64,000 bases of DNA, taken from NCBI RefSeq assembly GCF_001747105.1, contig NZ_MDGQ01000003.1:744001-808000 (forward strand). Reading direction: 5' to 3'. This DNA comes from Roseivirga misakiensis (GTDB lineage Bacteria > Bacteroidota > Bacteroidia > Cytophagales > Cyclobacteriaceae). The notes beneath the pieces are model-generated. The model made no database searches. It had not been told where the DNA came from and saw only the letters and a program-made list of their open reading frames with translations. The position numbers were made by a program, and so were the translations under genes. Positions 9,488 through 18,648 of the stretch are shown here, piece by piece. Each line of letters starts with the position of its first letter. Positions within the stretch are counted from its first letter, which is position 1.

Positions 9488-10558
9488 TTATTGACTTCGA
9501 GCTCCTTTGAAAAGAATATTTTTTACTGCCAAAAAGAAGTATCTGATATCCGTACCAAGAGGGTTCTTTCTATAAGCTTCTAAATACTTCATTTCTGATG
9601 CGACAATCTCATCAAAAGTCTTTGGCATGTCACAATAAAATGGTGGAACTAATCCCGGCTTTGTCTTTAACCGTGCCTCTACTGCTGTTTCTGGATAAAG
9701 ACTCAAGTAGTGTGGACTTAAAGGTCTTACCCCCACTAACTTTAAATCACCATTTAATAAGTTCCAAATCATTGGCAACTCATCAATCCAGTACTTTCGA
9801 AAAATCTTACCCGCCTTGGAGACCCTAGGGTCTCTTTTAAGCTTACCACCCTCGGCCAAACTATAGTTTTGATATATGTATTCCTGGATAAACTCCGAAT
9901 AAGCATACATTGAACGAAGCTTTCTTACTTTGATTTTCTTTCCTCCTTTACCAACTCTATTAAGTCTTATGAATAAACCATAAGTGGGCTCCATAGAATA
10001 TGTAGGTTCACTCACCTTCTCCAATACCATATAAGTCAGGCCGTTAGCTTTTCTTTTCTTTACTAACTCGAAACCACAAGAATACAACCTGCCTAACACT
10101 TCAATTTCATGTAAGACCCTACTTCTGCTTCCCTTAATAAAAAAGTAAAACCTTCTCGTTGGTTCGAGTTTCGGGAACACCCTATGAAATACGAAGTCCA
10201 TGAAGTACAGCATCCAATTCAATCCAAAAGGGTACTTCTTGAGAATCCTTCGCTTTCTTTGAAGTGCCATTTCAGCAACGATAAAGAAACGCCCCCCAGT
10301 TTTCAGCGATGTATTAACACATTCAAAGAACTTATTAATATAACCTAGATCATTCGTAGGCTTAAGGTTAACAATAGCATCACATTTTCTATTGTTTAAA
10401 GTATTTCTAATGTTGAAGGTTGAAGAGGTTTCAAATGCATAGTAGTCTTTTGAGCCCTCAGTCAGGATATAATCATTGACGAGTTCAAAGGCACACTTTG
10501 GCAAAGACTCTAATAAAAGATCGTACTTTACATCTCCATAAATGTTGTCTACAGACAT
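9488..10558 (-). CDS. Sugar transferase (phosphoglycosyl transferase) with methyltransferase-like N-terminal region
   Basis: The C-terminal ~180 residues are a bacterial sugar-transferase domain: LNRVGKGGK, then KLRSMYAYSEF, the catalytic Asp-Glu pair in YWIDELP near residue 256, and GDLKLVGVRPLS. Such enzymes move a sugar phosphate to undecaprenyl phosphate and start repeat-unit synthesis. The usual N-terminal membrane helix is absent. Instead the first ~170 residues resemble the second half of a methyltransferase fold (CDAIVNLKP, then VNTSLKTGGRFFIVAEM, then GLTYMVLEK) without an obvious SAM glycine loop. The usual PGITG element is altered to KPGLVPPFY. I use the ATG at 10558; a GTG at 10582 would add eight residues. 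It is paralogous to the gene at 14344-15768. Confidence 0.78.
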   Translation of the reverse strand: MSVDNIYGDVKYDLLLESLPKCAFELVNDYILTEGSKDYYAFETSSTFNIRNTLNNRKCDAIVNLKPTNDLGYINKFFECVNTSLKTGGRFFIVAEMALQRKRRILKKYPFGLNWMLYFMDFVFHRVFPKLEPTRRFYFFIKGSRSRVLHEIEVLGRLYSCGFELVKKRKANGLTYMVLEKVSEPTYSMEPTYGLFIRLNRVGKGGKKIKVRKLRSMYAYSEFIQEYIYQNYSLAEGGKLKRDPRVSKAGKIFRKYWIDELPMIWNLLNGDLKLVGVRPLSPHYLSLYPETAVEARLKTKPGLVPPFYCDMPKTFDEIVASEMKYLEAYRKNPLGTDIRYFFLAVKNILFKGARSQ

Positions 10559-10582
10559 AGTTTTGTGTTTGATGTTTGACAC

Positions 10583-10752
10583 AAATATGAAAAAAAATTA
10601 TACCACACTAAAATTCAAAGACTTATAAGGTTCATTCTATGAACAAGTTTTGACCATTGACATAATCAATAATACTGTCCAATTCCATTTGAATTTCGGG
10701 CAAATCTCATCACTTATTGATTAGAAAAATAACTTTCTGTAGGATCATTTTA
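10583..10752. other. 170-bp gap separating two polysaccharide gene sets, with an inverted repeat
   Basis: This is one of the longest gaps within the minus-strand polysaccharide genes; most neighbours overlap or sit within a few bases. It contains a perfect 6-bp inverted repeat at 10630-10644 (GTTCAT, three-base loop TCT, ATGAAC). No TAnnTTTG box was found in the minus orientation. It may hold a promoter or processing site for the gene set that begins with the sugar transferase at 10558, but nothing here proves it. Confidence 0.35.
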
Positions 10753-12291
10753 TCACAATAGTCCGCTTAAAAGTCCACTATACGAAGCGGAAAGGGTCAA
10801 ATTGAAAAAATTCTCGTTGTTATTATCCTGATTAAGATAGTTGCTTATCGACTCATACCCTACCTGCAGGTCAAAAGAAAGATTAACTTTTGGAAGATAT
10901 CTGGCTCTAAATCTAAGCTCTTTAAGTTTTTGTGCGATGCCAATAGGAAATTCTGACTTCTCTCCTGTAAATGCTACTCCGAGGTCCTGGTCTCTGCGTT
11001 GATTTAAAAATAGGTCAAACGATAAATAGAGTTTATCTAAACCGAAATAGTCAAAATTCACCGTCAACCCCTCAAAGCCGTTGACAGGAAATCCTAAGCT
11101 ACTTCCATTGAAAGTATAGTTACCATAAGTATAAAAGGAGTTATACGTCCAATTACTCAAGATCTCATAGCCGATTTTGAATTGAGATTTAGGAACCAAA
11201 TCGGTAAATATGACTCTGGATAAAAACCCAACTCTATCCGGAAACTGTTCGCGCAGTGCCTTTGTAAAATCCATATCATCGATAAGAAACTGAGCAAAAA
11301 ATGCGGTTCTCTTTGTCTTGTAATACAGTTCTATTGATCCAAAAGCGTTGGCGTTTCCTTCTTCCAAACCCCTACGGTCGCTGGCCTTAGAAAGAAAAAA
11401 GATATTCATAGGATTGAAGAAGGCCGGTACCACTTGTTGTCTCTCTCCGCCATATAAGATAGTCTCTGTAAGGGCAATTTTAAACCTGTTAGACAGGGAT
11501 AAATCCAGCCTATGAAAACTATAAAATCTTCTATTCCAGTCCGAAACAGGGGATTCTTCTCTAGAATCAAAGCCAAATACATCATCTAGTCTGGCTGCTG
11601 AGAAACTGTATTTGAAATGTTTATTGAACCAGCTAAAACTAAAGTGATCGTAAGAGAAAGGATTATCTGAGCGAATGAGGCTGGAGGTATTGATCAAACC
11701 ATAATTCCTATCAAGTCGACCGTAAAAAACCCTTAAATGATCGCTGTCGTACCTGAGATAACTGGTGGATGTGCGTCCGAAATTTTCATTAAGCAGCTTT
11801 CCTACAGACCCAAAAAGTAGTGTATCATTAAGGTATTCCGTGTTGGCAGTATAGGCACTGTAGGCCAGAATGTTTTTGTAACTATAGCTCACAGAGGGAG
11901 TAGCGCTGAACTCGCCACTGGCTTTATCACGAATGTTCTGAAACTTGGGTGAAGCATCGAGCCCTAGTATTAGCTTGCCTTTTGTGGTCTCTTCCGGCAA
12001 GTATCTCTTAAGATCTTTGAGAAGCAAACCTGCCATATACTCTTCTTTTAAAAGGCTATCCTTACTTATGGCATCATAGAGTACCTTGGCCGTAAAAGGC
12101 TGATTTAAATGATGAGTGATTTGAATTCTCTCCATGTGTATCAGATACTCTATGTATTCATCAAAAGCACCATTGAGATAGTACGGACTATCGTCCTGAG
12201 CCCTAAGCTCTGTGCCCATCAAACAGAAAATCAGACTACAAAAGAGTAGTCGTTTCAGGGTCGCAACATTGAAGCTCAGATAATCTGTCAA
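10753..12291 (-). CDS. Probable outer-membrane beta-barrel protein, Wzi (capsule assembly)-like
   Basis: A 512-residue protein. An N-terminal hydrophobic signal (about 12-30, ending ELRAQ) precedes a short helical region (about 35-100). The remainder is rich in alternating aromatic and polar strands, as in an outer-membrane barrel, and the last residues (LTLSASYSGLLSGLL) end in a strand. The GRLDRNYGL region near residue 190 and the overall length fit the Wzi family, which ties capsule to the cell surface, but similarity is read by eye only. The only start near the signal peptide is a TTG at 12291 that overlaps the upstream TGA (TTGA), suggesting coupling to the amidotransferase gene. It could instead be an unrelated barrel. 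Confidence 0.65.
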   Translation of the reverse strand: MTDYLSFNVATLKRLLFCSLIFCLMGTELRAQDDSPYYLNGAFDEYIEYLIHMERIQITHHLNQPFTAKVLYDAISKDSLLKEEYMAGLLLKDLKRYLPEETTKGKLILGLDASPKFQNIRDKASGEFSATPSVSYSYKNILAYSAYTANTEYLNDTLLFGSVGKLLNENFGRTSTSYLRYDSDHLRVFYGRLDRNYGLINTSSLIRSDNPFSYDHFSFSWFNKHFKYSFSAARLDDVFGFDSREESPVSDWNRRFYSFHRLDLSLSNRFKIALTETILYGGERQQVVPAFFNPMNIFFLSKASDRRGLEEGNANAFGSIELYYKTKRTAFFAQFLIDDMDFTKALREQFPDRVGFLSRVIFTDLVPKSQFKIGYEILSNWTYNSFYTYGNYTFNGSSLGFPVNGFEGLTVNFDYFGLDKLYLSFDLFLNQRRDQDLGVAFTGEKSEFPIGIAQKLKELRFRARYLPKVNLSFDLQVGYESISNYLNQDNNNENFFNLTLSASYSGLLSGLL

Positions 12292-14309
12292 AACATCCTA
12301 GGGATTTGATTAATCGTCTTGATCGTAGATTCGTAGTCCAGACCTACTATATCCAGGTACCACTTTATCGAATTATATCGTGGCCTGTTTTCTTCATAAA
12401 TCTTTTCGAGGGCCTCTTCTCTGGTAATCATACCTTCTCTAATTTGATTACTTCTGAAAGTATCATTCTCACTAAATCCGGCTACTAGTGTGTAGATATA
12501 ATTGTAAAAACTAGCGGTTCCGTCTCCAATTCTCCAGGTAGAATCAGTATCTACAGCCTTCTCCCAATCATAGTTGTTAATAATGGTATCCTCGATGTGC
12601 TTTTCATCCCACTGAGCGTAATCAAACAAGTGATAGTAGTCTGCCTTAGGTGTAATATACCTCGAGGCAAAAGAACCTAATGAATCAAGTATGGACTGAT
12701 TGAAATATCCTGGGCTCTTTAACATATTGGCTCCTACAAAACCAAATAGCTTCATCTGATTCTGTATTGAAATCGAGTAAATTCTCTTTTTGTCAAACTC
12801 AGGCCTGAGTCCAGCAAAACCCGTCTTAAAATTGGTATTCTCCAGATGATTAACTCCCCAGATCTCAAGATCTATACCCAGTTGCTTCTTGATCTTATGA
12901 GCATAGTAAAAGAAGAACTTATCGCCAGCCATAAACAGTGGAATCATACCAAGAGCCGGCTTTTTCAACCAGGCCACAATATTCTTTCTGATATTCTCTC
13001 GCTTCCAGTGCATGTCTGCAGCAACAATGATATTCTCCACACCCAGCTTACCGCATATTCTGGCTACGTTTCTGCGGGCAAGGTCTGTCACCATTCCCCA
13101 GTCATAGGTATAAGTGATAGGGTTTAGCCCCAATTCTTCTTTGACCACATGCAGTACGTAAGTACTATCTCTACCTCCACTGAATGGTAAAAGAACGTCA
13201 GATTTACCATCAGTTCTTCTGTAAGGCTCTACCAAAGTCATCAGCTCGGATAGGGGCCTCGGTTGGTTCTTATTTTCGTAATTATTGCAATAATTACAAA
13301 CTCCGTCATGATCGTAAAGGATGTATGGAAATGTTTCAGGCAACAGGCACTTAGTACACCGCTTAAGCCCTTTTATCTTATCACTCGGATAAATAAGTAG
13401 CCCCTTTTGTGCCTCAGCCTCAGGGTTGAGGTGAATCAGGTTCAGGTCCATCACTGTTGATATTTGCTCCTTATTGGAAGCAACCGTGGCAATATTAATC
13501 TCCCGTTTTTCCTGAGTCTTTGGCGTTTTTTCCTTTGGAGTGGATGCAAAATCAAATTCTGTAATACCAAACGTATCCAATGCCACACTCATTCCTGTAT
13601 TGGCTGGTATTTGCTTTTTCTCGAGTGTAGAGATTACCGACAGATCAGCTTTTTTCTCAAATTCATTAAGAATGTAAATTTCTGAAGCGAAAAAGACGAT
13701 GTCCTTGTTATTTGTAATGACATAAAGTGATCCATTGTTTGTTGCCAAAACGAAACGATCGTAATCTTCGAAGACCAAAGCAGTGGCTACAGTACCAAAC
13801 ACTTCATCTCCCACCGCCTTTACAATACCTTCTTCTAATGAACCTTCCGCAGCAAACTTTCTGACCAATGCCAGCATTACCTCCGTATCGATCTCGTTTT
13901 CTCTGGTGAGATCAGTATGCTTCTCCCATAGCTGGTCCACATTAGTAACAATACCGTTGTGAACCCCAACAACACCATCTTTTGCCACTGGTTGATTGTT
14001 ATTGTCATTCAGCTGTGTACCGTTGGTCACAAGTCGGGAATGCCCATAAACATATTTACAAGCACTCGTCTTAGAGCCGAGGGCATTTTGAATCAGTTGA
14101 GAGGCCTCCGGTCTTTTCAGGAGCTCATTGATCCTCACCGGCCCTTTCAGTACATCTATTTTGTGATTTTGCTGATTGAAAGCGCAAAGACCCGAAGAGT
14201 CTTTACCTCTTCTTTGCGAAAGCTTAGCCAGCGATTTCACTGATTTAATTAGGAAATCACTGCTGTAGGTAGCCTTTTCACTTACAATTACCCCAAAAAT
14301 TCCACACAT
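12288..14309 (-). CDS. Fused class II glutaminase + N-acetyl sugar amidotransferase (PseA/WbpG-like)
   Basis: A 673-residue two-part enzyme. The N-terminal ~230 residues are an Ntn-type glutamine amidotransferase: catalytic Cys2 in MCGIFGV, RRGKDSSG, GHSRLVTNG, HNGIVTN and IDTEV, as in GlmS or asparagine synthetase. The C-terminal ~355 residues match the N-acetyl sugar amidotransferase family (WbpG, PseA, LegG): a two-pair Cys motif (CTKC and CNYC, about 316-343), the ATP-pyrophosphatase loop SGGRDST near residue 375, and GVNHLENTNF. Together they would use glutamine-derived ammonia to turn an acetamido group of an NDP-sugar into an acetamidino group. In the best-known systems the glutaminase is a separate HisH-like class I protein. 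The fusion is unbroken in one frame, and the next gene overlaps its stop. Confidence 0.82.
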   Translation of the reverse strand: MCGIFGVIVSEKATYSSDFLIKSVKSLAKLSQRRGKDSSGLCAFNQQNHKIDVLKGPVRINELLKRPEASQLIQNALGSKTSACKYVYGHSRLVTNGTQLNDNNNQPVAKDGVVGVHNGIVTNVDQLWEKHTDLTRENEIDTEVMLALVRKFAAEGSLEEGIVKAVGDEVFGTVATALVFEDYDRFVLATNNGSLYVITNNKDIVFFASEIYILNEFEKKADLSVISTLEKKQIPANTGMSVALDTFGITEFDFASTPKEKTPKTQEKREINIATVASNKEQISTVMDLNLIHLNPEAEAQKGLLIYPSDKIKGLKRCTKCLLPETFPYILYDHDGVCNYCNNYENKNQPRPLSELMTLVEPYRRTDGKSDVLLPFSGGRDSTYVLHVVKEELGLNPITYTYDWGMVTDLARRNVARICGKLGVENIIVAADMHWKRENIRKNIVAWLKKPALGMIPLFMAGDKFFFYYAHKIKKQLGIDLEIWGVNHLENTNFKTGFAGLRPEFDKKRIYSISIQNQMKLFGFVGANMLKSPGYFNQSILDSLGSFASRYITPKADYYHLFDYAQWDEKHIEDTIINNYDWEKAVDTDSTWRIGDGTASFYNYIYTLVAGFSENDTFRSNQIREGMITREEALEKIYEENRPRYNSIKWYLDIVGLDYESTIKTINQIPRMF

Positions 14310-14343
14310 GACTTATTTATTTTATCAAGAGTTTAGCGTTATG

Positions 14344-15768
14344 TTATTTGCTTCTGACCCCTCCAATAATCTGAAAAAAGGTCTCAAAGAAAAAGGTCAC
14401 GTCAGCCTTTAAACCGTTCTTTCTATATTTTTTTAAGTAGTCGCCTTCAATGTTCACAATCTCATCAAAGCTCGCTGTATTTTCATCAAATATTGGAGAA
14501 ACAAAACCTGGTTTTACCGTGTAGTAAATATCCTTATACCATTGTGGGTACAAGCTGAAATAATGAAAACTCATTGCTCTGATGCCCACAATCTTAATAT
14601 CACCCCGAAGCCAGTTCACCATCTGGGGAAGTTCGTCTAACCAGAATTTACGGATATACTTGCCATACTGGGTGATTCTGAAATCATCTTTAAACTTTCC
14701 CGAGTTATCCAGAGAATTCATTTCGTAAACCTTTTCCTGTAGAAACTCACTATAAGGATACATAGACCTGAACTTGAAAATCTTAATGGTTTTGCCATGA
14801 AAACCCACCCGGTTGAGCTGTATAATGGGATAGAAAGATGGTTTCACTCCCGTCATAGGCTCAAACTGCTTTCTGGCTACTATCAGGAATCTACCATCGC
14901 CAAGGTCTAGTTCTTCCTCCATGTCAAAACCAGTATAGAGTATTCTGCCCCAAGTTTCAGTCCTTGAGATGGCTCTCCAGCGACCTGCCGAAGCATACAA
15001 CAACACCTGACTCAAATAGGGTACTTTCGGCAGCGCCCGAAACCAAAACAGATAGAATATGTATAGTAACTTTGATAGCAGTCCAGGTTTGATGGATAGA
15101 ATCTTCTGCTCCCTGATATCTTCAGGGGTATAGCTGATTAAGGCCACGCCTCCAGCTGGTAGCCGCTCATGCAGTTCTTTAAGCTTGGCATTTATATTCA
15201 GATAATGTTTCACAGGTTTAGGGAGCACCTTCACCTCTGACCCATTTTCAGGTAACTTGACTACCCGACCCGAAAGGGACTTTTTTATATCTTTTTTTCC
15301 TATAGACAGGTCTTTCACGACATCTGTCAGGTTGATCTGCTGAGTCAGTTGAAACTCCAATTTGACCCTTGCCCTTTTTACTGGCTTAATGGCTTCTTTG
15401 AGTTCTGTTTTCTTCACCAGTTTTACTGCAATGAGTAGTACAGTTGTGCTTCCACTCAGAAGGCCTATGATTTCGAGGTAAGGAAAATATACCTTATTTG
15501 CCAAAAACCAGAATTCTATTAACATAAAAAGACCTCCCCAGATCACGGCATGTCTGATAATCACTCCAATATCCAAGATAGCATCAGGTTCTGCTACTTT
15601 TCTATAAGGTTGAGTCAGCCATGTCGAGAGAAGAAAGAGGGCTTCAAAAATGAGAATATCAGACCAATGGCTTTCCCATTCTGAAAGAGTCGGCCACAGT
15701 GCATAAAAGATCAATAGTTGCACCAGTACATAAACCAGCAGTAAAATCCTCGAAGTTTTGTCGGTCAT
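14344..15768 (-). CDS. Membrane-anchored sugar transferase with methyltransferase-like middle region
   Basis: A 474-residue protein. Four hydrophobic segments occupy about residues 8-115, followed by a charged linker. A middle region (about 190-290) recalls the shorter paralogue at 9.5 kb (LPAGGVALISYTP, then GDGRFLIVARK). The C-terminal sugar-transferase domain has QLNRVGFHGK, KFRSMYPYSEF, the catalytic Asp-Glu in FWLDELPQM near residue 375, and GDIKIVGIRAMS. It is expected to transfer a sugar phosphate to undecaprenyl phosphate at the inner membrane and so begin the repeat unit of the larger gene set. The PGITG-type element is replaced by KPGFVSPIF. Its ATG overlaps the TGA of the DUF354 gene (ATGA). 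Confidence 0.8.
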   Translation of the reverse strand: MTDKTSRILLLVYVLVQLLIFYALWPTLSEWESHWSDILIFEALFLLSTWLTQPYRKVAEPDAILDIGVIIRHAVIWGGLFMLIEFWFLANKVYFPYLEIIGLLSGSTTVLLIAVKLVKKTELKEAIKPVKRARVKLEFQLTQQINLTDVVKDLSIGKKDIKKSLSGRVVKLPENGSEVKVLPKPVKHYLNINAKLKELHERLPAGGVALISYTPEDIREQKILSIKPGLLSKLLYIFYLFWFRALPKVPYLSQVLLYASAGRWRAISRTETWGRILYTGFDMEEELDLGDGRFLIVARKQFEPMTGVKPSFYPIIQLNRVGFHGKTIKIFKFRSMYPYSEFLQEKVYEMNSLDNSGKFKDDFRITQYGKYIRKFWLDELPQMVNWLRGDIKIVGIRAMSFHYFSLYPQWYKDIYYTVKPGFVSPIFDENTASFDEIVNIEGDYLKKYRKNGLKADVTFFFETFFQIIGGVRSK

Positions 15769-16874
15769 TGCTTAAACTGCTTTAATACCTTAACTGAGTC
15801 ATCAAAATACTCTTTTATGCAATTCGGGTAGTTTTCTATAAGCCAGATAATAAAGGCTGAAACATCATCTTTCTCACTCAAAAGATGCTCTCTTCGCTTT
15901 TGAAACTCTGAAGAAAGATCTTCCATACTCAATAACTCATCGAGTTTTGCTTTGATACCATCAAAGTCATCCGGACTAAAGCCCTGAAGGAGTTTATATC
16001 TGCCTGAGAGTTCCTCATATTGTTTAAAATCATTGAACCAATCATCACACTCTAAGGCTGGTACTCCGAGCACTGCCGCCTCTGCACACATGGTAGTACT
16101 GTCTGAAATAAAAACCTTGGCATACGCAAAAATGTGTGCGACATCCATTTTGTCAAAATCGAGCAAATACTTCTTCATATCAGGTGCTACTTCCCGCTCT
16201 GAATTCAACACCACTCTACCATGTGGTTCTAAAACCTTCACAATCTTTCTCAGCAAATCGTCACCGATCCCCCTTTTACCCACATCGTGGGTTGATGTGG
16301 CCGAAACAGTTCTGATGAAAAAGTAATCTTCTCCTGTAGACTTAAGTTCATCAGGAACTTTAGTGTAATCAGGAGTAAATCGGTTGGGGTGTAGATGGGC
16401 CAGAGATTTGTAGCCGTCATAACCCAATTTCTTGCTGTTGTACTTGCCCATATCGCACACATTCGGAGCGAATACATATTTAGCTGAAGCTACCAGAATA
16501 ACAGACTCAGGAACACCCTTTAAATCATCATCTGTAACAAAAAATGAGGGTATTCCTTTCATTCTCCCCACAAAGGTAACAAGGTCATCACTTACGAAGA
16601 GGTTATACTTCTTACCCCAGGTAAACCAGAAAAGCTTCCAAATGGTCAATAGCATATACACACCGGCACTGATCCAAATGTGCACGCCTTTCATTTTTCT
16701 TCCATTAGGAAAAATCTTAGTGTACTCCCAACCTTCTTTCTGTACAAGTTCTTCCAGTATATCTCTCCCTGTGATCAGAATATCCACCTGATGACCTTCG
16801 GCCTTCAAATGGTTAACCGTGGCTTTGAAAAGGTGAAATTTCGCTGGGTGAACGAAGTAAAAAAGGACTCTCAT
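15765..16874 (-). CDS. DUF354 family protein (GT-B-like, possible glycosyltransferase or epimerase)
   Basis: A 369-residue protein of the DUF354 family, which resembles UDP-GlcNAc 2-epimerase/MurG-like GT-B folds. The start MRVLFYFVHPAKFHLF, the DILITGRD strand and the later ISDSTTMCAEAAVLGVPAL (about 260-280) match the family; the last segment corresponds to the nucleotide-sugar binding part of GT-B enzymes. No signal peptide is seen, so it is cytoplasmic. It overlaps the sugar transferase downstream and follows a GT2 gene by five bases. Its reaction is not established; in this place it could add a sugar to the lipid-linked primer. Confidence 0.75.
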   Translation of the reverse strand: MRVLFYFVHPAKFHLFKATVNHLKAEGHQVDILITGRDILEELVQKEGWEYTKIFPNGRKMKGVHIWISAGVYMLLTIWKLFWFTWGKKYNLFVSDDLVTFVGRMKGIPSFFVTDDDLKGVPESVILVASAKYVFAPNVCDMGKYNSKKLGYDGYKSLAHLHPNRFTPDYTKVPDELKSTGEDYFFIRTVSATSTHDVGKRGIGDDLLRKIVKVLEPHGRVVLNSEREVAPDMKKYLLDFDKMDVAHIFAYAKVFISDSTTMCAEAAVLGVPALECDDWFNDFKQYEELSGRYKLLQGFSPDDFDGIKAKLDELLSMEDLSSEFQKRREHLLSEKDDVSAFIIWLIENYPNCIKEYFDDSVKVLKQFKQ

Positions 16875-16879
16875 ACTTA

Positions 16880-17737
16880 TTATCTTCTAAAAAGGATATC
16901 CAATATCCGTTTGGTATGAAATTTATTTGTAAATGCTCCTAGTTCCTTATCAATAATATACTTGTCATTGGACAATAAGGCATAATGATATCCGAGGATA
17001 TAGAATATTGAAGGTACTAATATTGGTCTTTTTTTTAACCTTCCTATAAAGCGCAAGAAAGCTAAAAAAAAACTAGTTCTTAATCTGTATGCATACCTTC
17101 CATCTTTGAAATGAAATTTCACAGGATTATATGCCGAACTGGTAGGTCTATAGTGGATCACGGGTAAATCAAAAACTTTGGTTTCCCAACCATTCATCAT
17201 TGCTTGCATAGAATCTAATCCATCCCAATTCCAAATTACCTTAAACCCGCCAATCTCCTGAAAACATTTCATTCTAACAGATTTAAAAGCACCCCGAACA
17301 TGGTAGTCTAGCTCGCCCTCTTGAATGAGTTTGTCTCCAATTTTGTTTTTAATGTAACCTCCACAAATTCCAACCTTAGGGTTTTGATCGAATGTGTTTG
17401 CAACAGTCTGAAAATACTCCTTAGGTAATTCTAAATCACCATCTAGTTTTACGATAAAATCAATTTCTCTGCTAGCCAGGGCCTCATAACCAATGTAAAA
17501 GGCCCTCATTACTTTTGATCCACCTGCCCTTTGCTCATCATGAGAAGGGTTGCTGATAACTCTTATCCAATCATACTTTTCCTCATATTTCCTTAGAATT
17601 ACAAGGGTATCATCGGTTGAACCATCATCAACGATTAACCATTCTGTAGGAGTAAGAGTCTGTGCAACTACTGAGAGAATTGTCTTTTCTACGTATAACT
17701 CCTCATTTTTAACAGGAGAAACAATCGAATATTTCAT
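16880..17737 (-). CDS. Family 2 glycosyltransferase
   Basis: A 285-residue GT-A glycosyltransferase. The nucleotide-binding Asp pair is in LIVDDGSTDDT (residues 34-44), and the metal-binding DxD is in VKLDGDLELP near residue 98. WNWDGLDSMQ near residue 168 is a plausible acceptor-site region. It has no strong membrane segment; the C-terminus has one moderately hydrophobic stretch. Its ATG overlaps the stop of the deacetylase-like gene (ATGA), so the two are likely translated together. Donor and acceptor are unknown. Confidence 0.85.
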   Translation of the reverse strand: MKYSIVSPVKNEELYVEKTILSVVAQTLTPTEWLIVDDGSTDDTLVILRKYEEKYDWIRVISNPSHDEQRAGGSKVMRAFYIGYEALASREIDFIVKLDGDLELPKEYFQTVANTFDQNPKVGICGGYIKNKIGDKLIQEGELDYHVRGAFKSVRMKCFQEIGGFKVIWNWDGLDSMQAMMNGWETKVFDLPVIHYRPTSSAYNPVKFHFKDGRYAYRLRTSFFLAFLRFIGRLKKRPILVPSIFYILGYHYALLSNDKYIIDKELGAFTNKFHTKRILDILFRR

Positions 17738-18645
17738 AAATTTTTAACGCTCAAGAAAAGCGGATTCAAATAGAAATTCAGAACAGATTTTGGATATCGA
17801 AATTCTATACTTGTTCTTTCCCAAAATAGTGGATTTAGCTTTGAGGCGTTGAGTAATTCTTTGGTTCCCAATGCTACATCTACTTTAGGCGAAAAATCTG
17901 AAACAATATCCATGACGTTTTCGGCCCTTTGAAACGGAAATGAAAAGTACGAATTACTAAGTGAGAACTTTTCCTTCAATGAAACAGCTGATTTTTGAAT
18001 TTCTGTGACTATCTCTTCCTCGTTTAGTTTAGAACAACTAGGGTGGCTTCGAGTATGACACCCAACATCAAATCCTTTATTAATTAACTTATTCACTTGC
18101 TTGGTAGACAAATATGGCTTGTTTTCGCTAAGATATTCATCTAAACTACACGGCATTAATGAATTCCAAAGAATGGCCATATTCAGATCTTTTTCCTTCA
18201 TTTGCCATTCACGAAGACTCCAAGACATCAAGTCATCAGCATCATTGAATTTATTCAAATGAGGTAGGACACTTTCAGCCTTGTTCTTGAGTACCTGTTT
18301 GTCAAAATGTTGCGTCAAAACAAACAATCCATGTCTCCACATTAACTTTTTATTATCTATACAGTCTTCAATTAAAAACAGGGTTGGTTTGATTCCAAAC
18401 TCCTCTGCAATTGGCGCAATTACAGTATAATTCTCTACAAAGCCATCATCTGTAGTTAAGACTATTTTGCCTTTGGTTGATGTACCCGATTTATGGCATT
18501 CTAGAGCTTCTGATATAGAAATAAACTGATTCCCCTTCATTAAGAATTTTAGAGTCTTCCTGAAAGCCTTAATGTCTAATGTTTTATCGGAAGGAAAATG
18601 CTGCCTAGTAGAATCACTTACTAAGTGTAAATATATGATCCTCAT
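17734..18645 (-). CDS. Polysaccharide deacetylase (CE4/NodB-like) family protein
   Basis: A 303-residue protein with the NodB-fold motifs: the metal and catalytic Asp pair in LTTDDGF (residues 63-69) and the His-x3-His metal site in GCHTRSHPSC near residue 196. No signal peptide is visible, so it probably acts in the cytoplasm on a sugar nucleotide or lipid-linked intermediate. It would remove an N- or O-acyl group, giving a free amine or hydroxyl. It lies three bases from the formyltransferase gene and overlaps a glycosyltransferase gene, which suggests that deacetylation and formylation belong to the same repeat unit. The substrate is inferred from context only. Confidence 0.78.
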   Translation of the reverse strand: MRIIYLHLVSDSTRQHFPSDKTLDIKAFRKTLKFLMKGNQFISISEALECHKSGTSTKGKIVLTTDDGFVENYTVIAPIAEEFGIKPTLFLIEDCIDNKKLMWRHGLFVLTQHFDKQVLKNKAESVLPHLNKFNDADDLMSWSLREWQMKEKDLNMAILWNSLMPCSLDEYLSENKPYLSTKQVNKLINKGFDVGCHTRSHPSCSKLNEEEIVTEIQKSAVSLKEKFSLSNSYFSFPFQRAENVMDIVSDFSPKVDVALGTKELLNASKLNPLFWERTSIEFRYPKSVLNFYLNPLFLSVKNL

Positions 18646-18648
18646 AAT

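Noticed and set aside
16432-16791. Plus-strand open frame of 119 codons over the DUF354 gene
   Set aside because: It is antisense to a family-typical protein and carries no motif of its own.
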